Shown here: positions 7,266 through 15,195 of the stretch, piece after piece
Position numbering within the stretch: the first letter of the stretch is position 1
Layout of the letters: the number at the start of each line of letters is the position of its first letter
NCBI RefSeq assembly: GCF_012927045.1
Contig: NZ_JABBFW010000042.1
Span: 1 to 36,749, forward strand
DNA length: 36,749 nt
Reading direction: 5' to 3'
Source: Azohydromonas caseinilytica
GTDB taxonomy: Bacteria; Pseudomonadota; Gammaproteobacteria; Burkholderiales; Burkholderiaceae_C
Notes under the pieces: model-generated
The model's database searches: none
What the model was told of the DNA's origin: nothing
Seen by the model: only the letters and a program-made list of their open reading frames with translations
Made by a program: the position numbers and the translations under genes

Positions 7266-9348
7266 TTTCGGCTCCCTTATTCATGGCAGTCTGCGTCCCT
7301 GCTGGCGCCGGAAAATTCAAGTCTCTTTGCGCCACCCTGCGGGCCGCGGCGTCCAGTTGTTCCGTCATGCTGCGGGACAGGGCCCAGCCCAGGGGTGCGC
7401 TGGCGTTGGCATCGGCCAAAGCCACTTTCATATTCATATGGCTGACCGTCACCGCGCGATAGAGCACATCGCGGATATGCGAATCCCTGACGTTATAGAC
7501 GCCCGTCAGCAGCGGCACGACTTCGTAGAGAAAAGAACCACCCGCCACCACCGGTCGCGAAACCGGGCCCGCGGGCTGCTCGCAAAACATCGTGCCATCC
7601 CGGCGCGGGCATTCCTTGTAGGAATCATTGGAAATGACGAGCAGGGCGATGTTCTTTCCCGCCGCCTTGGGATGCTTCGAGATCATGCTGATGAGTTCGA
7701 GCGCCGTCACGATGCCGGAGTTGTCGAAATACCCGCCGTCCAGCAGGCGCGCCAGCCGACGTCCGGTTTTCATGTCAGTGACCGTACCGGGCGGGCTCAC
7801 CAGGGGAAACCGGGCACTGTGGTGCATGAGCGCCGCGACCGACTGCTGCCGGTAGGACGGCATCACCGAGGAATCGACATGGAAAGTGTCGATGAATCCC
7901 TCGGTTTCCAGATGCGAAAGAATGGCGCGCTGGCCGGATTCCGCCACGGTCGCGTTGAAAAGCGCGTAGGGCATGGCCGGACATCCGGGCGGGCTCGACT
8001 GGAAATCGGAGATATTCATTTCCAGGGGCCGCCCCGGCAGTCGGGACATGGCCCGCTGCCATCCCTCTTCCAGGCCTCGGGAACGGTCGCTGGCCTGGAT
8101 TTCGACCGGCAGGAAGCCATTCATCAGGTTGGGATAGAACATCAGTCCCAGCGTAGGCGACAGGAAATCGGTGCCCAGCGCACGGGTAGCCGCCTTGGCC
8201 GGCACGGCCGCCTGGGATGAATCCGGGATGTTCTGGCCGTCGCTCCCGCACAGGCGGTCACGCAATCCCGCCAGCCACATGCCCGCGCCCACGCTGCCGC
8301 CGGAGACGCTGGAAATCGCGAACACCTCCTTGCGGAAGTTCGGCTTCTTTTCTTCCAGGGCTTCGAGAACGGCAGCAGTCCAGTAGGCGGCACGAATTCC
8401 GCCCCCTTCCGCGGCTACCACGTAAATGGTGTTGACGTCTTTCCTGTGTGCCAGCCAGGCCTCGAAAGCGGAGGCCACCGGCAGCGGAGCCGTCGCCGGT
8501 TTTTCGGTAAGGGAGGATGGCCCCCTGTCGTTGAAGAGGCTGAATATCGCGGCCACCGTAAGCGCGGCCGGCACGAGATTGGGCAAACGATGGCGCAGGG
8601 CCCAGAACGACAGCACGAAACTGCCAACCAGATTGATGCCGGTGAGTGCCAGTGCGACGATGGAAACGCTTCCCACCACCCTTGGCACGGACAATGGATA
8701 CAGCCACACCAATAACGTGCACAAAAAGGTAAATATCATCGACCAGAGCATGACCCGCTGCGTGGCGGGCGGCACGCTGGCCCTGGGCGGCAGGGCCTTG
8801 GGAACCACGAGCCCGAAAATATCGGCACGCTTGACGTAGAAAGAAAACAATACCCCTGCAAGCACCATGAAAGCGATGGCGAGCCCGTATGCATGCTGGG
8901 CAAGAGAAGTGTTGCCTGCTTCTCCAGCACGCGATACCGCGCTGGTGGCGGAATGGGCCAACTGCCAGAACATCATTCCCACCCAGGTGGGCACGGCAGC
9001 GCCACAGAATCTTGGTATGAATTTTCGCCACCATTCCATTTTCACGGGCGCCATCCATAGCCCGGGAAACCTGGCCAGCAGCAGCCAGCGCATCGAATAC
9101 CAGATCGCCAGGCTGAACAAGACGCAGGACAAAGCCAGAAACACCAAGTCGCTGTAGCTGCCGTCGAGCACCCAGCGCTCGGTCGAACGCCGCAGCACGT
9201 CCCGGCCCTGGTCACTCCACAGCAGTCCGATCCATACCGCCAAGGTGGCCAGGGGCACCAGGCATCGCGTGATGCCGCAAATGAAGTTGGCCAGCAGCTT
9301 CATCAGCCAGCCGGCCCAATTTTTCAGGCGCGCCAACAAATTCTTCAT
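7255..9348 (-). CDS. Membrane-anchored patatin-like phospholipase
   Basis: This 697-residue protein has about seven predicted membrane helices in residues 1-275, followed by a patatin (PNPLA) domain. The patatin hallmarks are the oxyanion loop EGGGIRAA (314-321), the nucleophile elbow SSVSGGSVGAG with Ser349, and the catalytic Asp537 in DGGYFDNSG. SARFP at 511-515 also fits bacterial members. Patatins cleave acyl esters of phospholipids with a Ser-Asp dyad, and the long membrane domain suggests it acts on the inner membrane. The start at 9348 is chosen because GGAAGGG precedes it and the first helix follows; the frame continues 38 codons upstream with cysteine-rich, unlikely sequence. It overlaps the downstream membrane protein gene and has its own promoter-like region upstream. 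Confidence 0.85.
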   Translation of the reverse strand: MKNLLARLKNWAGWLMKLLANFICGITRCLVPLATLAVWIGLLWSDQGRDVLRRSTERWVLDGSYSDLVFLALSCVLFSLAIWYSMRWLLLARFPGLWMAPVKMEWWRKFIPRFCGAAVPTWVGMMFWQLAHSATSAVSRAGEAGNTSLAQHAYGLAIAFMVLAGVLFSFYVKRADIFGLVVPKALPPRASVPPATQRVMLWSMIFTFLCTLLVWLYPLSVPRVVGSVSIVALALTGINLVGSFVLSFWALRHRLPNLVPAALTVAAIFSLFNDRGPSSLTEKPATAPLPVASAFEAWLAHRKDVNTIYVVAAEGGGIRAAYWTAAVLEALEEKKPNFRKEVFAISSVSGGSVGAGMWLAGLRDRLCGSDGQNIPDSSQAAVPAKAATRALGTDFLSPTLGLMFYPNLMNGFLPVEIQASDRSRGLEEGWQRAMSRLPGRPLEMNISDFQSSPPGCPAMPYALFNATVAESGQRAILSHLETEGFIDTFHVDSSVMPSYRQQSVAALMHHSARFPLVSPPGTVTDMKTGRRLARLLDGGYFDNSGIVTALELISMISKHPKAAGKNIALLVISNDSYKECPRRDGTMFCEQPAGPVSRPVVAGGSFLYEVVPLLTGVYNVRDSHIRDVLYRAVTVSHMNMKVALADANASAPLGWALSRSMTEQLDAAARRVAQRDLNFPAPAGTQTAMNKGAENAR

Positions 9349-9493
9349 CTTGCCCTTCCAACTGCCTTTGGCAACAAGGTCGAAAGGCTGCCGCCCGCAT
9401 CCGCGCACTGATATGCATGGCACTGCCGACATTTTCAATTGCAGGCAGCAGCAGCCGGGCAAGGTCCCCAGGAGCGTTTCTAGAAGGGGCCAA

Positions 9494-9532
9494 TGCTCCA
9501 GACAAAATAATTCTGGAGCACCGGTGAATCAA
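9494..9532 (-). promoter_or_regulatory. Promoter with embedded inverted repeat for the patatin operon
   Basis: Read on the minus strand, TTGATT (9532-9527) and TATTTT (9509-9504) are separated by 17 bp and can serve as -35 and -10 boxes, each 4 of 6 against consensus. A perfect 8-bp inverted repeat, TGCTCCAG and CTGGAGCA (9494-9501 and 9513-9520), brackets the -10 box, so a bound regulator would block it. It lies about 150 bp upstream of the patatin start. The rest of the 292-bp spacer (9349-9640) holds only a hairpin at its other end. Confidence 0.45.
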
Positions 9533-9592
9533 TCCAACTTTGTTCACATTGACAGCCGCGGGGCCGCCATTCAGGGCATTGCCGGTACCGTT

Positions 9593-9632
9593 GCGGCCCG
9601 GCCGCGCTGCTCTGCCAGCGCGGCCGGGCCGC
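9593..9632. terminator. Strong 17-bp hairpin after the giant exported-protein gene
   Basis: A perfect 17-bp GC-rich stem (GCGGCCCGGCCGCGCTG at 9593-9609 with its complement at 9616-9632) and a 6-nt loop lies 8 nt beyond the stop codon of the gene that ends at 9641. The stem strength and position mark a transcription end, although a T-tract is missing. Confidence 0.65.
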
Positions 9633-9640
9633 AGCCTTCT

Positions 9641-12600
9641 TCACGGCCTGAACACCACGTCCACCCAGTAATTGGACGCCTGGTAGGTCGAGCTCGGGAA
9701 CAGCACCGAGCTACCGCCGTAGGCGTACACGCCGTTGCCGCCGTTCACGCCGTCGCGCAGCAGGTGCAGCGGGCCGCTGTCCACGCCGGCGCTGCTGAAG
9801 TAGCCGGTGTCGGCCGCGTAATGGCCGTTGGGCGCGCGGTACGAGGCCACGTACACGACGCCGGCCGTCACCGGCACCGGGGACGAGAAGTTCGCCTGCT
9901 GCCAGCCGGTGGCCGTCTCGTTGACGAAGGTAGTTGTCGCCAGCAGTGCGCCGGTGTCGGCCCGCCACAGCGCGCCCACGTGCGTGCCGGTGTTGCCGCT
10001 GCCCTTGTAGAAGCGGATGGCCGTGATGTAGCCGTTCTGGTCGGTGCGGAACTTCACGCCCACATTGACGGTGGCGCCGTCCGGGTCGCTGGGCGTGTTG
10101 GGCGTGCTGGAGGAGGAGAAGGCCGTGCACGGGCAGGCCATGGGGGTGACCGTCACGCTGCGGCTCGCGGGCGTGCCCTGCAGGTTGCCGCTGTCGTCCA
10201 CCGCGCGGCTCATCAGCGTGACGGTGCCGCTGGCCTGGGGCGTCCAGGCGTAGCTCCAGCTGCCGCGGCCGTTGGCCGGGTGCCAGCGCACGCCGCCGTC
10301 CACCGACACCTCCACCCCGCCGACCACGCCGCCGCTGTCGCTGGCCGTGCCGGTGATGGTGAGGCCCTGCCCCGCCGGCACGCTGGCGTTGGCCGCCGGA
10401 GCGGTGATGCTGGAAGTCGGCGCCGTCACGTCGGTGGAGGCGCTGGCCGCCACCAGCCCGGCCTGCAGCGTCTGGGGCTGCACGCCCATGTCGGCGAACA
10501 GGTTCACCGTGGCCTGGCGCATGCGCGCGTCCGCCGGCGTGCCGGCGTTGTCATGCGTGGCCTCCAGGCCCCAGGACCACTGGATCGTGCCCGCGCCGAA
10601 CACCCGCGCGCCGCTGCGGTGCTTGTAGAGCGTGAGGCGGTGCGTGACGGTGCCCGTGCCGTAGGTCGAGCCGTAGTCCAGCAGCGCGCCGCTGGTGGTG
10701 AGCGTGGTCTGCGACAGCCGGATCAGCCCCGGCGGGCGCGCGCCGTTGTCGAGGTCGGCGTCCCACTCGTAGCCCAGCACGCCGGTGGGCAGCGTGGCAA
10801 CCTGGCCGGCGGTCTGCGCGGCGACGCTGGTGTTGCGCCAGAAGCGCATCTTTCCGTCGGCGGCCGGCACCTGGATGGCGTAGGAGCGGCCGGTGTCGTT
10901 GTTCATGAAGATCGTGCCGGTGAGCGCGTTCTCCGGGCGCCCGCCGTCGTAGGGCGGCGAGAAGCGCGGGTCGCGCCAGGTGCCGGTCCACACCGGCTGC
11001 GGGTCGATCTTGCGGTTGGCGTGCGTCTCCTTGTAGCTCACCAGCGTGCGGTAGGGCGCGGCGCCGGCGGCGATGCTGGGCTCCCAGCGCGTCTTCCAGA
11101 ACACCTCGTTGCCGCTGAAGAAGGCGAGGTTGACGCCGGCGTCGCGCGCCGCCTCGACGTTGGCGCGCTGCACGCCGGACCAGTACTCGTCGTGCCCCAC
11201 CGACAGGAACACCTTGTGGTTGCGCAGCAGCGCGCCGCGCCGGTCGGTGTCGATGCCGCTGGTGTAGCTGAGGTCGTAGCCGTTGGCCTCCAGCCAGCGC
11301 AGCATCGGGTACTCGGCATGGAACAGCCAGTCGTGGCCACCGTCCACGGCGCGGGTGTTGAAGGGGCGGTTGTAGCTGACCTTGTAGGCCCGGCCCGCGC
11401 CCGTGCCGATGCCGCCGGCGTAGAGGCTGCTGCCGCCCCAGGTGTTGTAGGCCTGCCAGGTGGTGTCAGAGGTCTGGAACAGCAGCGCCGAGGTGCCGGC
11501 GTCGTTGCGCACCACGAACACGATGTGGCTGGCGCCGCCGGTGTCGGTGCGCACCAGGCGGGCGATGTAGATGCCCGACACGGCGCTAGCCGGCACGGCC
11601 CAGGAGCCCGAGACGGCCCAGTTGCCGCAGTCGATGAGCCCGGTGGCCGACTGCGTCAGGCAGGCCGGCTGGGTCTGCGGCAGCGTGGCCGAGGGCTGCA
11701 CGCTGGCGACCTTGCGCGCCCCGCGCCCGCCGTACCAGCCCAGGCGGTAGATGTCGAAGCGGTAGCTCCGGGCGGCGGTCTTGACCTTGAAGCGGACGGT
11801 CTCGCCGCGGTTGACGCTCATCTCCGTGGCGAAGCCCTGGATCGACGCGTCGCCCGCGCCGTTCACGTCCCACTCCGAGGCCGGGTTGCCGGTCAGGCAG
11901 TTCTCGGCCACCACGGCATTGGGCGGCGCCGCGCAGCCGGCCTCCGGCGTGGCTGCAGCGGGGGCCGCCAAGGCGAGTTCCGCCGCCGTGGCCGTCACCG
12001 ACACCAGCAGGCCCGCGTCCGGCGCCTTCACGGCCACCTGCGTCGGCTCCGTCCTGGCCGGCGCGGCCTCGACCACCTTGCCGGTCGTCTTGGCGGCGCT
12101 GGCGCCGGAGCCCGGGCTGAACACCACGTCCACCCAGTAGTTGCTGGCCTGGTAGGTCTGCGACGGGAAGCTGGAGCTGCTGCCGTAGGCGTAGACGCCG
12201 TTGCCCCCGCTCACGCCGTTTTGCAGCAGGTGCACCGGGGCGTTGTCCACGCCGCGGGTGGCGAAGAAATTGTTGTCGCCGGCATAGCCGCCGTTGGGCG
12301 CGAAGTACGAGGCCACGTACACCGTGTTGGCCGTCACCGGCACGGGCGTGGCGAAGTTGACCTGCTGCCAGCCGCTGGCCGTCTCGGGCCCGAACTGCGC
12401 CGTGGCCAGCCGGGCGCCGTCGGCGCTCCACAGGTTGCCGATGTGCGTGCCGGTGTTGCCCGCGCCCTTGTAGAAGCGGATGCCGGTGATGAAGCCGCCG
12501 GTGTCCACGCGGAACTTCACGCCCAGCTCCACCGCGCCCGGGTCGTTGATGGAAGGATTCGTGGGCGTGGCGGTGGCGCTCCAGCCGCTGCAGGGGCAGT

Positions 12601-14815
12601 CGGACCAGGTGGCGCCGCCGGCGCTGGTGAACGACCAGGTCTTGCTGGCCGTCATCGGGTTGCCGATGGCGTCGCGGATGCGCGGCTCGGCGCTGCCGCC
12701 GCGCAGCGTGACGGTGTAGGACGTGGATGGGGCCAGCAGCGCCGACGGCGTGAGCGTGGCGGTGCGGCTGGTGGCGTCCCAGCGCACCGTGGCGGCCACG
12801 ACGCTGCCGGCGGCATTGCGCAGCTCGAAGGTGCTGGTGGTGATCGTGGCCGGGTCCAGCGCGTCGTTGAAGACGGCCTTCACCAGCGTGTTCGTGCCCA
12901 CGCCCGCGGCGCCGGCGGCCGGGGTGGTGGCGGTCACGGTGGGGCCGGCGGTGTCGGCGGCGTAGGTGGCGACGTAGCTGCCGGAGTCCGCCGCGAAGAA
13001 GGCCATCTCCACGCCCTTGATGGTGCGCAGCGTCAGCGGCACGCGCGTGCCGTTGCGCGTGAGGGTGCCGAGCACGCCCGTGGCCGAGCGCCGCGGCAGG
13101 TAGGCCTGCAGGCCGCGCGCCGCCGGGCTGCGGGCGACGCTGAAGTTGAGCGTGCTGCCGTTCCAGCTGAAGGCGCCGAACGAGGAGGCATTGCGCGCGT
13201 CCAGCCAGGCGAGCATCTGCCGCGCCGACACCACCGGCACGCCGCGCGCCTTGGCCGAGGCCACCACGGCCTCGGCCTCGTCGGTGATGGCCTGGTCGGT
13301 GTGGGCGTTGACGGTGTAGGCGCCGTAGTACTCCTGCGGGCCCAGGGCGCGGTCCAGCAGCGCGTCCACCGTGTACGGGTAGCTCTGGCCGGACTCGTCG
13401 GTCATGTGCGTGGCGGCCTGGTACACGTCCACGAAGCGGCCGTCCAGGCGCATGAAGCGCATGGGCATGGCCGAGCCGGTGAACAGGCCGGGCCGGTCCC
13501 CGACCCAGCCCGCCGGCCAGAAGTAGTAGCTCGTGTCCAGCCGCATGCCGTGGCGCGCCTGCGTCTCGGCGCCGCTGCTCCAGTCGCTCCAGACGATGCA
13601 GTGGTGCCGCTGCGTCAGCGGCCCGGGCAGGCTGCCGTACTTGGCGCGCCAGGCGGCGAGCTGGTCGGTGTAGGTGGCGTCCAGCGACAGCGCGCTGTAG
13701 TCGTCGCAGCGGGTGCTGGCGTGCAGGCTGACTTCGAAGCCCTCGGCGTGGTACTGCGCGGCCTGCGTGGGGCTGAGCGGGGTGTCGGTGTAGATGTAGG
13801 AGGTGCCGCGGATGCACTGCCAGTCCGCCACCGAGCAGCCCGCGGGGCTGAGCGCCTTGAAGCGCTCGAAGCGCCCGGCCGTGCCGCCATTGGCGTGGTC
13901 GTCGCCGGTCATGATGACCACGGCCTTCTTGCCGAAGGGGAAGTACCAGAAGCGCGGCAGCGGCTTGCGCGCGCGGTTCATGTGCGAGATGAGGTTGCCC
14001 AGCAGCCGCTGCTGCTCGTCGGCCTGCGGGATGTCCACCTTGGCCAGGTCGACCCAGTCCGGGCGCGGGTCGGCGGCGGCGGCGCCGTAGAACTTGTCGT
14101 CGGAGCGGATGGGCGAGAGGCCGTCGCGCTCCTGCGCGGCCCAGGCCGGGTTGCCCTGGCGGGTCTGCACGATGGAGGTGGCCAGGTCGTAGGCGAAGGC
14201 CGCGGCCTGGCCGCTGCCCACGCGGCGCAGCGTCACGGCCGGGTTGGCCGTGGCACTGGCGGCGCTGCCGTAGAGCATGGCCAGCGCCGTGGCGCCGGCG
14301 AGGTTGTAGCGGTTGGCGCTGCCGTGGAACTGCAGCGTCTGGCTGGCGATGCCGTTGCCCACCGCGCTGGCGCTGTTCACCTGCAGGTAGCCGTTGCTCA
14401 GCGGCGTGCCGGCGCTGCTGACGCCCAGCAGGCCGTTGAGCCGGGCATCGGGCGCCATGGCGATGAGGTTGCCGCCGGCATTGACCCAGTTCGTCAGCAG
14501 CGTGGCCTGGGTGTCGGACAGCGCCATGCGCGACAGGACCACCACGTCGTAGGCCGCCAGCATCCCGGCGTTGACGGCGGCGATGTCGGCCACGGCGAAG
14601 GCGTTGAAGCCCTCGTTGCGCAGGATCTCGGCGTGGTAGAGCCCGAAGTTGGCGCTGCCCGAGGTGACGACCAGGATCGGCCCGCCCGGCCCCTGCGCCG
14701 GATCGGCCGCCGCCGCGGGCCGGGCCCAGCCCAGCAGCGCCACCAGCCACGCCAGCATCCACAGGAGAAACAGCCTTTGCGTGCCGCACGCACGCACCCC
14801 GCCGCCGTGTGCCAT
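9641..14815 (-). CDS. Giant exported multidomain protein: deacetylase-like, DMFase-beta-like and two DUF4082 modules
   Basis: This is a 1724-residue secreted protein. Domains in order: signal peptide (1-37, AAAADPAQ cleavage region); a flavodoxin/ThuA-like alpha-beta domain (46-210, ILVVTSGSANFGLYHAEIL); a polysaccharide-deacetylase-like region (297-540) with VVIMTGDDHANGG and SLHAS; a Big_5 Ig-like domain (622-732, AGPTVTATTPAAGAAGV); a first DUF4082 module (740-900); a domain like the large subunit of N,N-dimethylformamidase (970-1450, with FDIYRLGWYGGRGARKV and FLSVGHDEYWSGVQR); an Ig-like domain (1465-1557); and a second DUF4082 module (1571-1722). Each DUF4082 copy opens with a CPC motif. 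The start at 14815 has AAGGAGG just upstream. A role in matrix or polysaccharide modification is inferred, and no substrate is known. Confidence 0.85.
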   Translation of the reverse strand: MAHGGGVRACGTQRLFLLWMLAWLVALLGWARPAAAADPAQGPGGPILVVTSGSANFGLYHAEILRNEGFNAFAVADIAAVNAGMLAAYDVVVLSRMALSDTQATLLTNWVNAGGNLIAMAPDARLNGLLGVSSAGTPLSNGYLQVNSASAVGNGIASQTLQFHGSANRYNLAGATALAMLYGSAASATANPAVTLRRVGSGQAAAFAYDLATSIVQTRQGNPAWAAQERDGLSPIRSDDKFYGAAAADPRPDWVDLAKVDIPQADEQQRLLGNLISHMNRARKPLPRFWYFPFGKKAVVIMTGDDHANGGTAGRFERFKALSPAGCSVADWQCIRGTSYIYTDTPLSPTQAAQYHAEGFEVSLHASTRCDDYSALSLDATYTDQLAAWRAKYGSLPGPLTQRHHCIVWSDWSSGAETQARHGMRLDTSYYFWPAGWVGDRPGLFTGSAMPMRFMRLDGRFVDVYQAATHMTDESGQSYPYTVDALLDRALGPQEYYGAYTVNAHTDQAITDEAEAVVASAKARGVPVVSARQMLAWLDARNASSFGAFSWNGSTLNFSVARSPAARGLQAYLPRRSATGVLGTLTRNGTRVPLTLRTIKGVEMAFFAADSGSYVATYAADTAGPTVTATTPAAGAAGVGTNTLVKAVFNDALDPATITTSTFELRNAAGSVVAATVRWDATSRTATLTPSALLAPSTSYTVTLRGGSAEPRIRDAIGNPMTASKTWSFTSAGGATWSDCPCSGWSATATPTNPSINDPGAVELGVKFRVDTGGFITGIRFYKGAGNTGTHIGNLWSADGARLATAQFGPETASGWQQVNFATPVPVTANTVYVASYFAPNGGYAGDNNFFATRGVDNAPVHLLQNGVSGGNGVYAYGSSSSFPSQTYQASNYWVDVVFSPGSGASAAKTTGKVVEAAPARTEPTQVAVKAPDAGLLVSVTATAAELALAAPAAATPEAGCAAPPNAVVAENCLTGNPASEWDVNGAGDASIQGFATEMSVNRGETVRFKVKTAARSYRFDIYRLGWYGGRGARKVASVQPSATLPQTQPACLTQSATGLIDCGNWAVSGSWAVPASAVSGIYIARLVRTDTGGASHIVFVVRNDAGTSALLFQTSDTTWQAYNTWGGSSLYAGGIGTGAGRAYKVSYNRPFNTRAVDGGHDWLFHAEYPMLRWLEANGYDLSYTSGIDTDRRGALLRNHKVFLSVGHDEYWSGVQRANVEAARDAGVNLAFFSGNEVFWKTRWEPSIAAGAAPYRTLVSYKETHANRKIDPQPVWTGTWRDPRFSPPYDGGRPENALTGTIFMNNDTGRSYAIQVPAADGKMRFWRNTSVAAQTAGQVATLPTGVLGYEWDADLDNGARPPGLIRLSQTTLTTSGALLDYGSTYGTGTVTHRLTLYKHRSGARVFGAGTIQWSWGLEATHDNAGTPADARMRQATVNLFADMGVQPQTLQAGLVAASASTDVTAPTSSITAPAANASVPAGQGLTITGTASDSGGVVGGVEVSVDGGVRWHPANGRGSWSYAWTPQASGTVTLMSRAVDDSGNLQGTPASRSVTVTPMACPCTAFSSSSTPNTPSDPDGATVNVGVKFRTDQNGYITAIRFYKGSGNTGTHVGALWRADTGALLATTTFVNETATGWQQANFSSPVPVTAGVVYVASYRAPNGHYAADTGYFSSAGVDSGPLHLLRDGVNGGNGVYAYGGSSVLFPSSTYQASNYWVDVVFRP

Positions 14816-15195
14816 ATCCGCCTCCTTCACGCCGAAGCGCCCCCAATCGCAAGAAGGCGGGCAGATGGGATGCCGGGCAAACCCGGGGACGGCTGCGCGT
14901 TCGCGCGGGCCCACCCGAACGCGCCCTCATCCGTTCATGGGATGTGCAAGGCGGCCAGGATGGCAATCACCGTCAGCGTGCAGGGCCGGGTCGCCGGAGA
15001 CTATTCAAAAATTCCAGACAACGATGGCACCGATTGGGCGGATTGTTCAGGTTGCCTGGACAGTCATCGGCCGGACCCGGGCAGTCGGCCGATGCACCTT
15101 TGCGGTCGAAGCTGAAATATTTGCCCGTCACGCCTGCATGGGGACCGGCTCCGCGGGAGTGACGAAACCCCCTCGGGGTGCGGCAGACCCTGCAT
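14816..15195. other. 380-bp spacer upstream of the giant gene
   Basis: I see no gene here. It must hold the promoter of the giant exported-protein gene (minus strand), whose ribosome-binding site AAGGAGG is at its left end. A locally AT-rich patch at 15000-15020 could be part of that promoter, but no clear -35/-10 pair stands out. The right end carries the 3' flank of the acyl-CoA dehydrogenase gene without a convincing terminator. Confidence 0.4.

Noticed and set aside
14870-14900. Cyclic-di-GMP riboswitch suggested by GGGCAAACCCGGGGACGG
   Set aside because: The rest of the aptamer (GAAA loop, GCAAAGCC segment) is absent, and the strand is opposite to the neighbouring genes.
9245-15115. Very long open frame on the plus strand opposite the giant exported-protein gene
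   Set aside because: It is an antisense frame of GC-rich coding DNA: the composition is Arg/Ala/Val/His-rich without motifs, while the minus strand has a signal peptide, domains and a ribosome-binding site.
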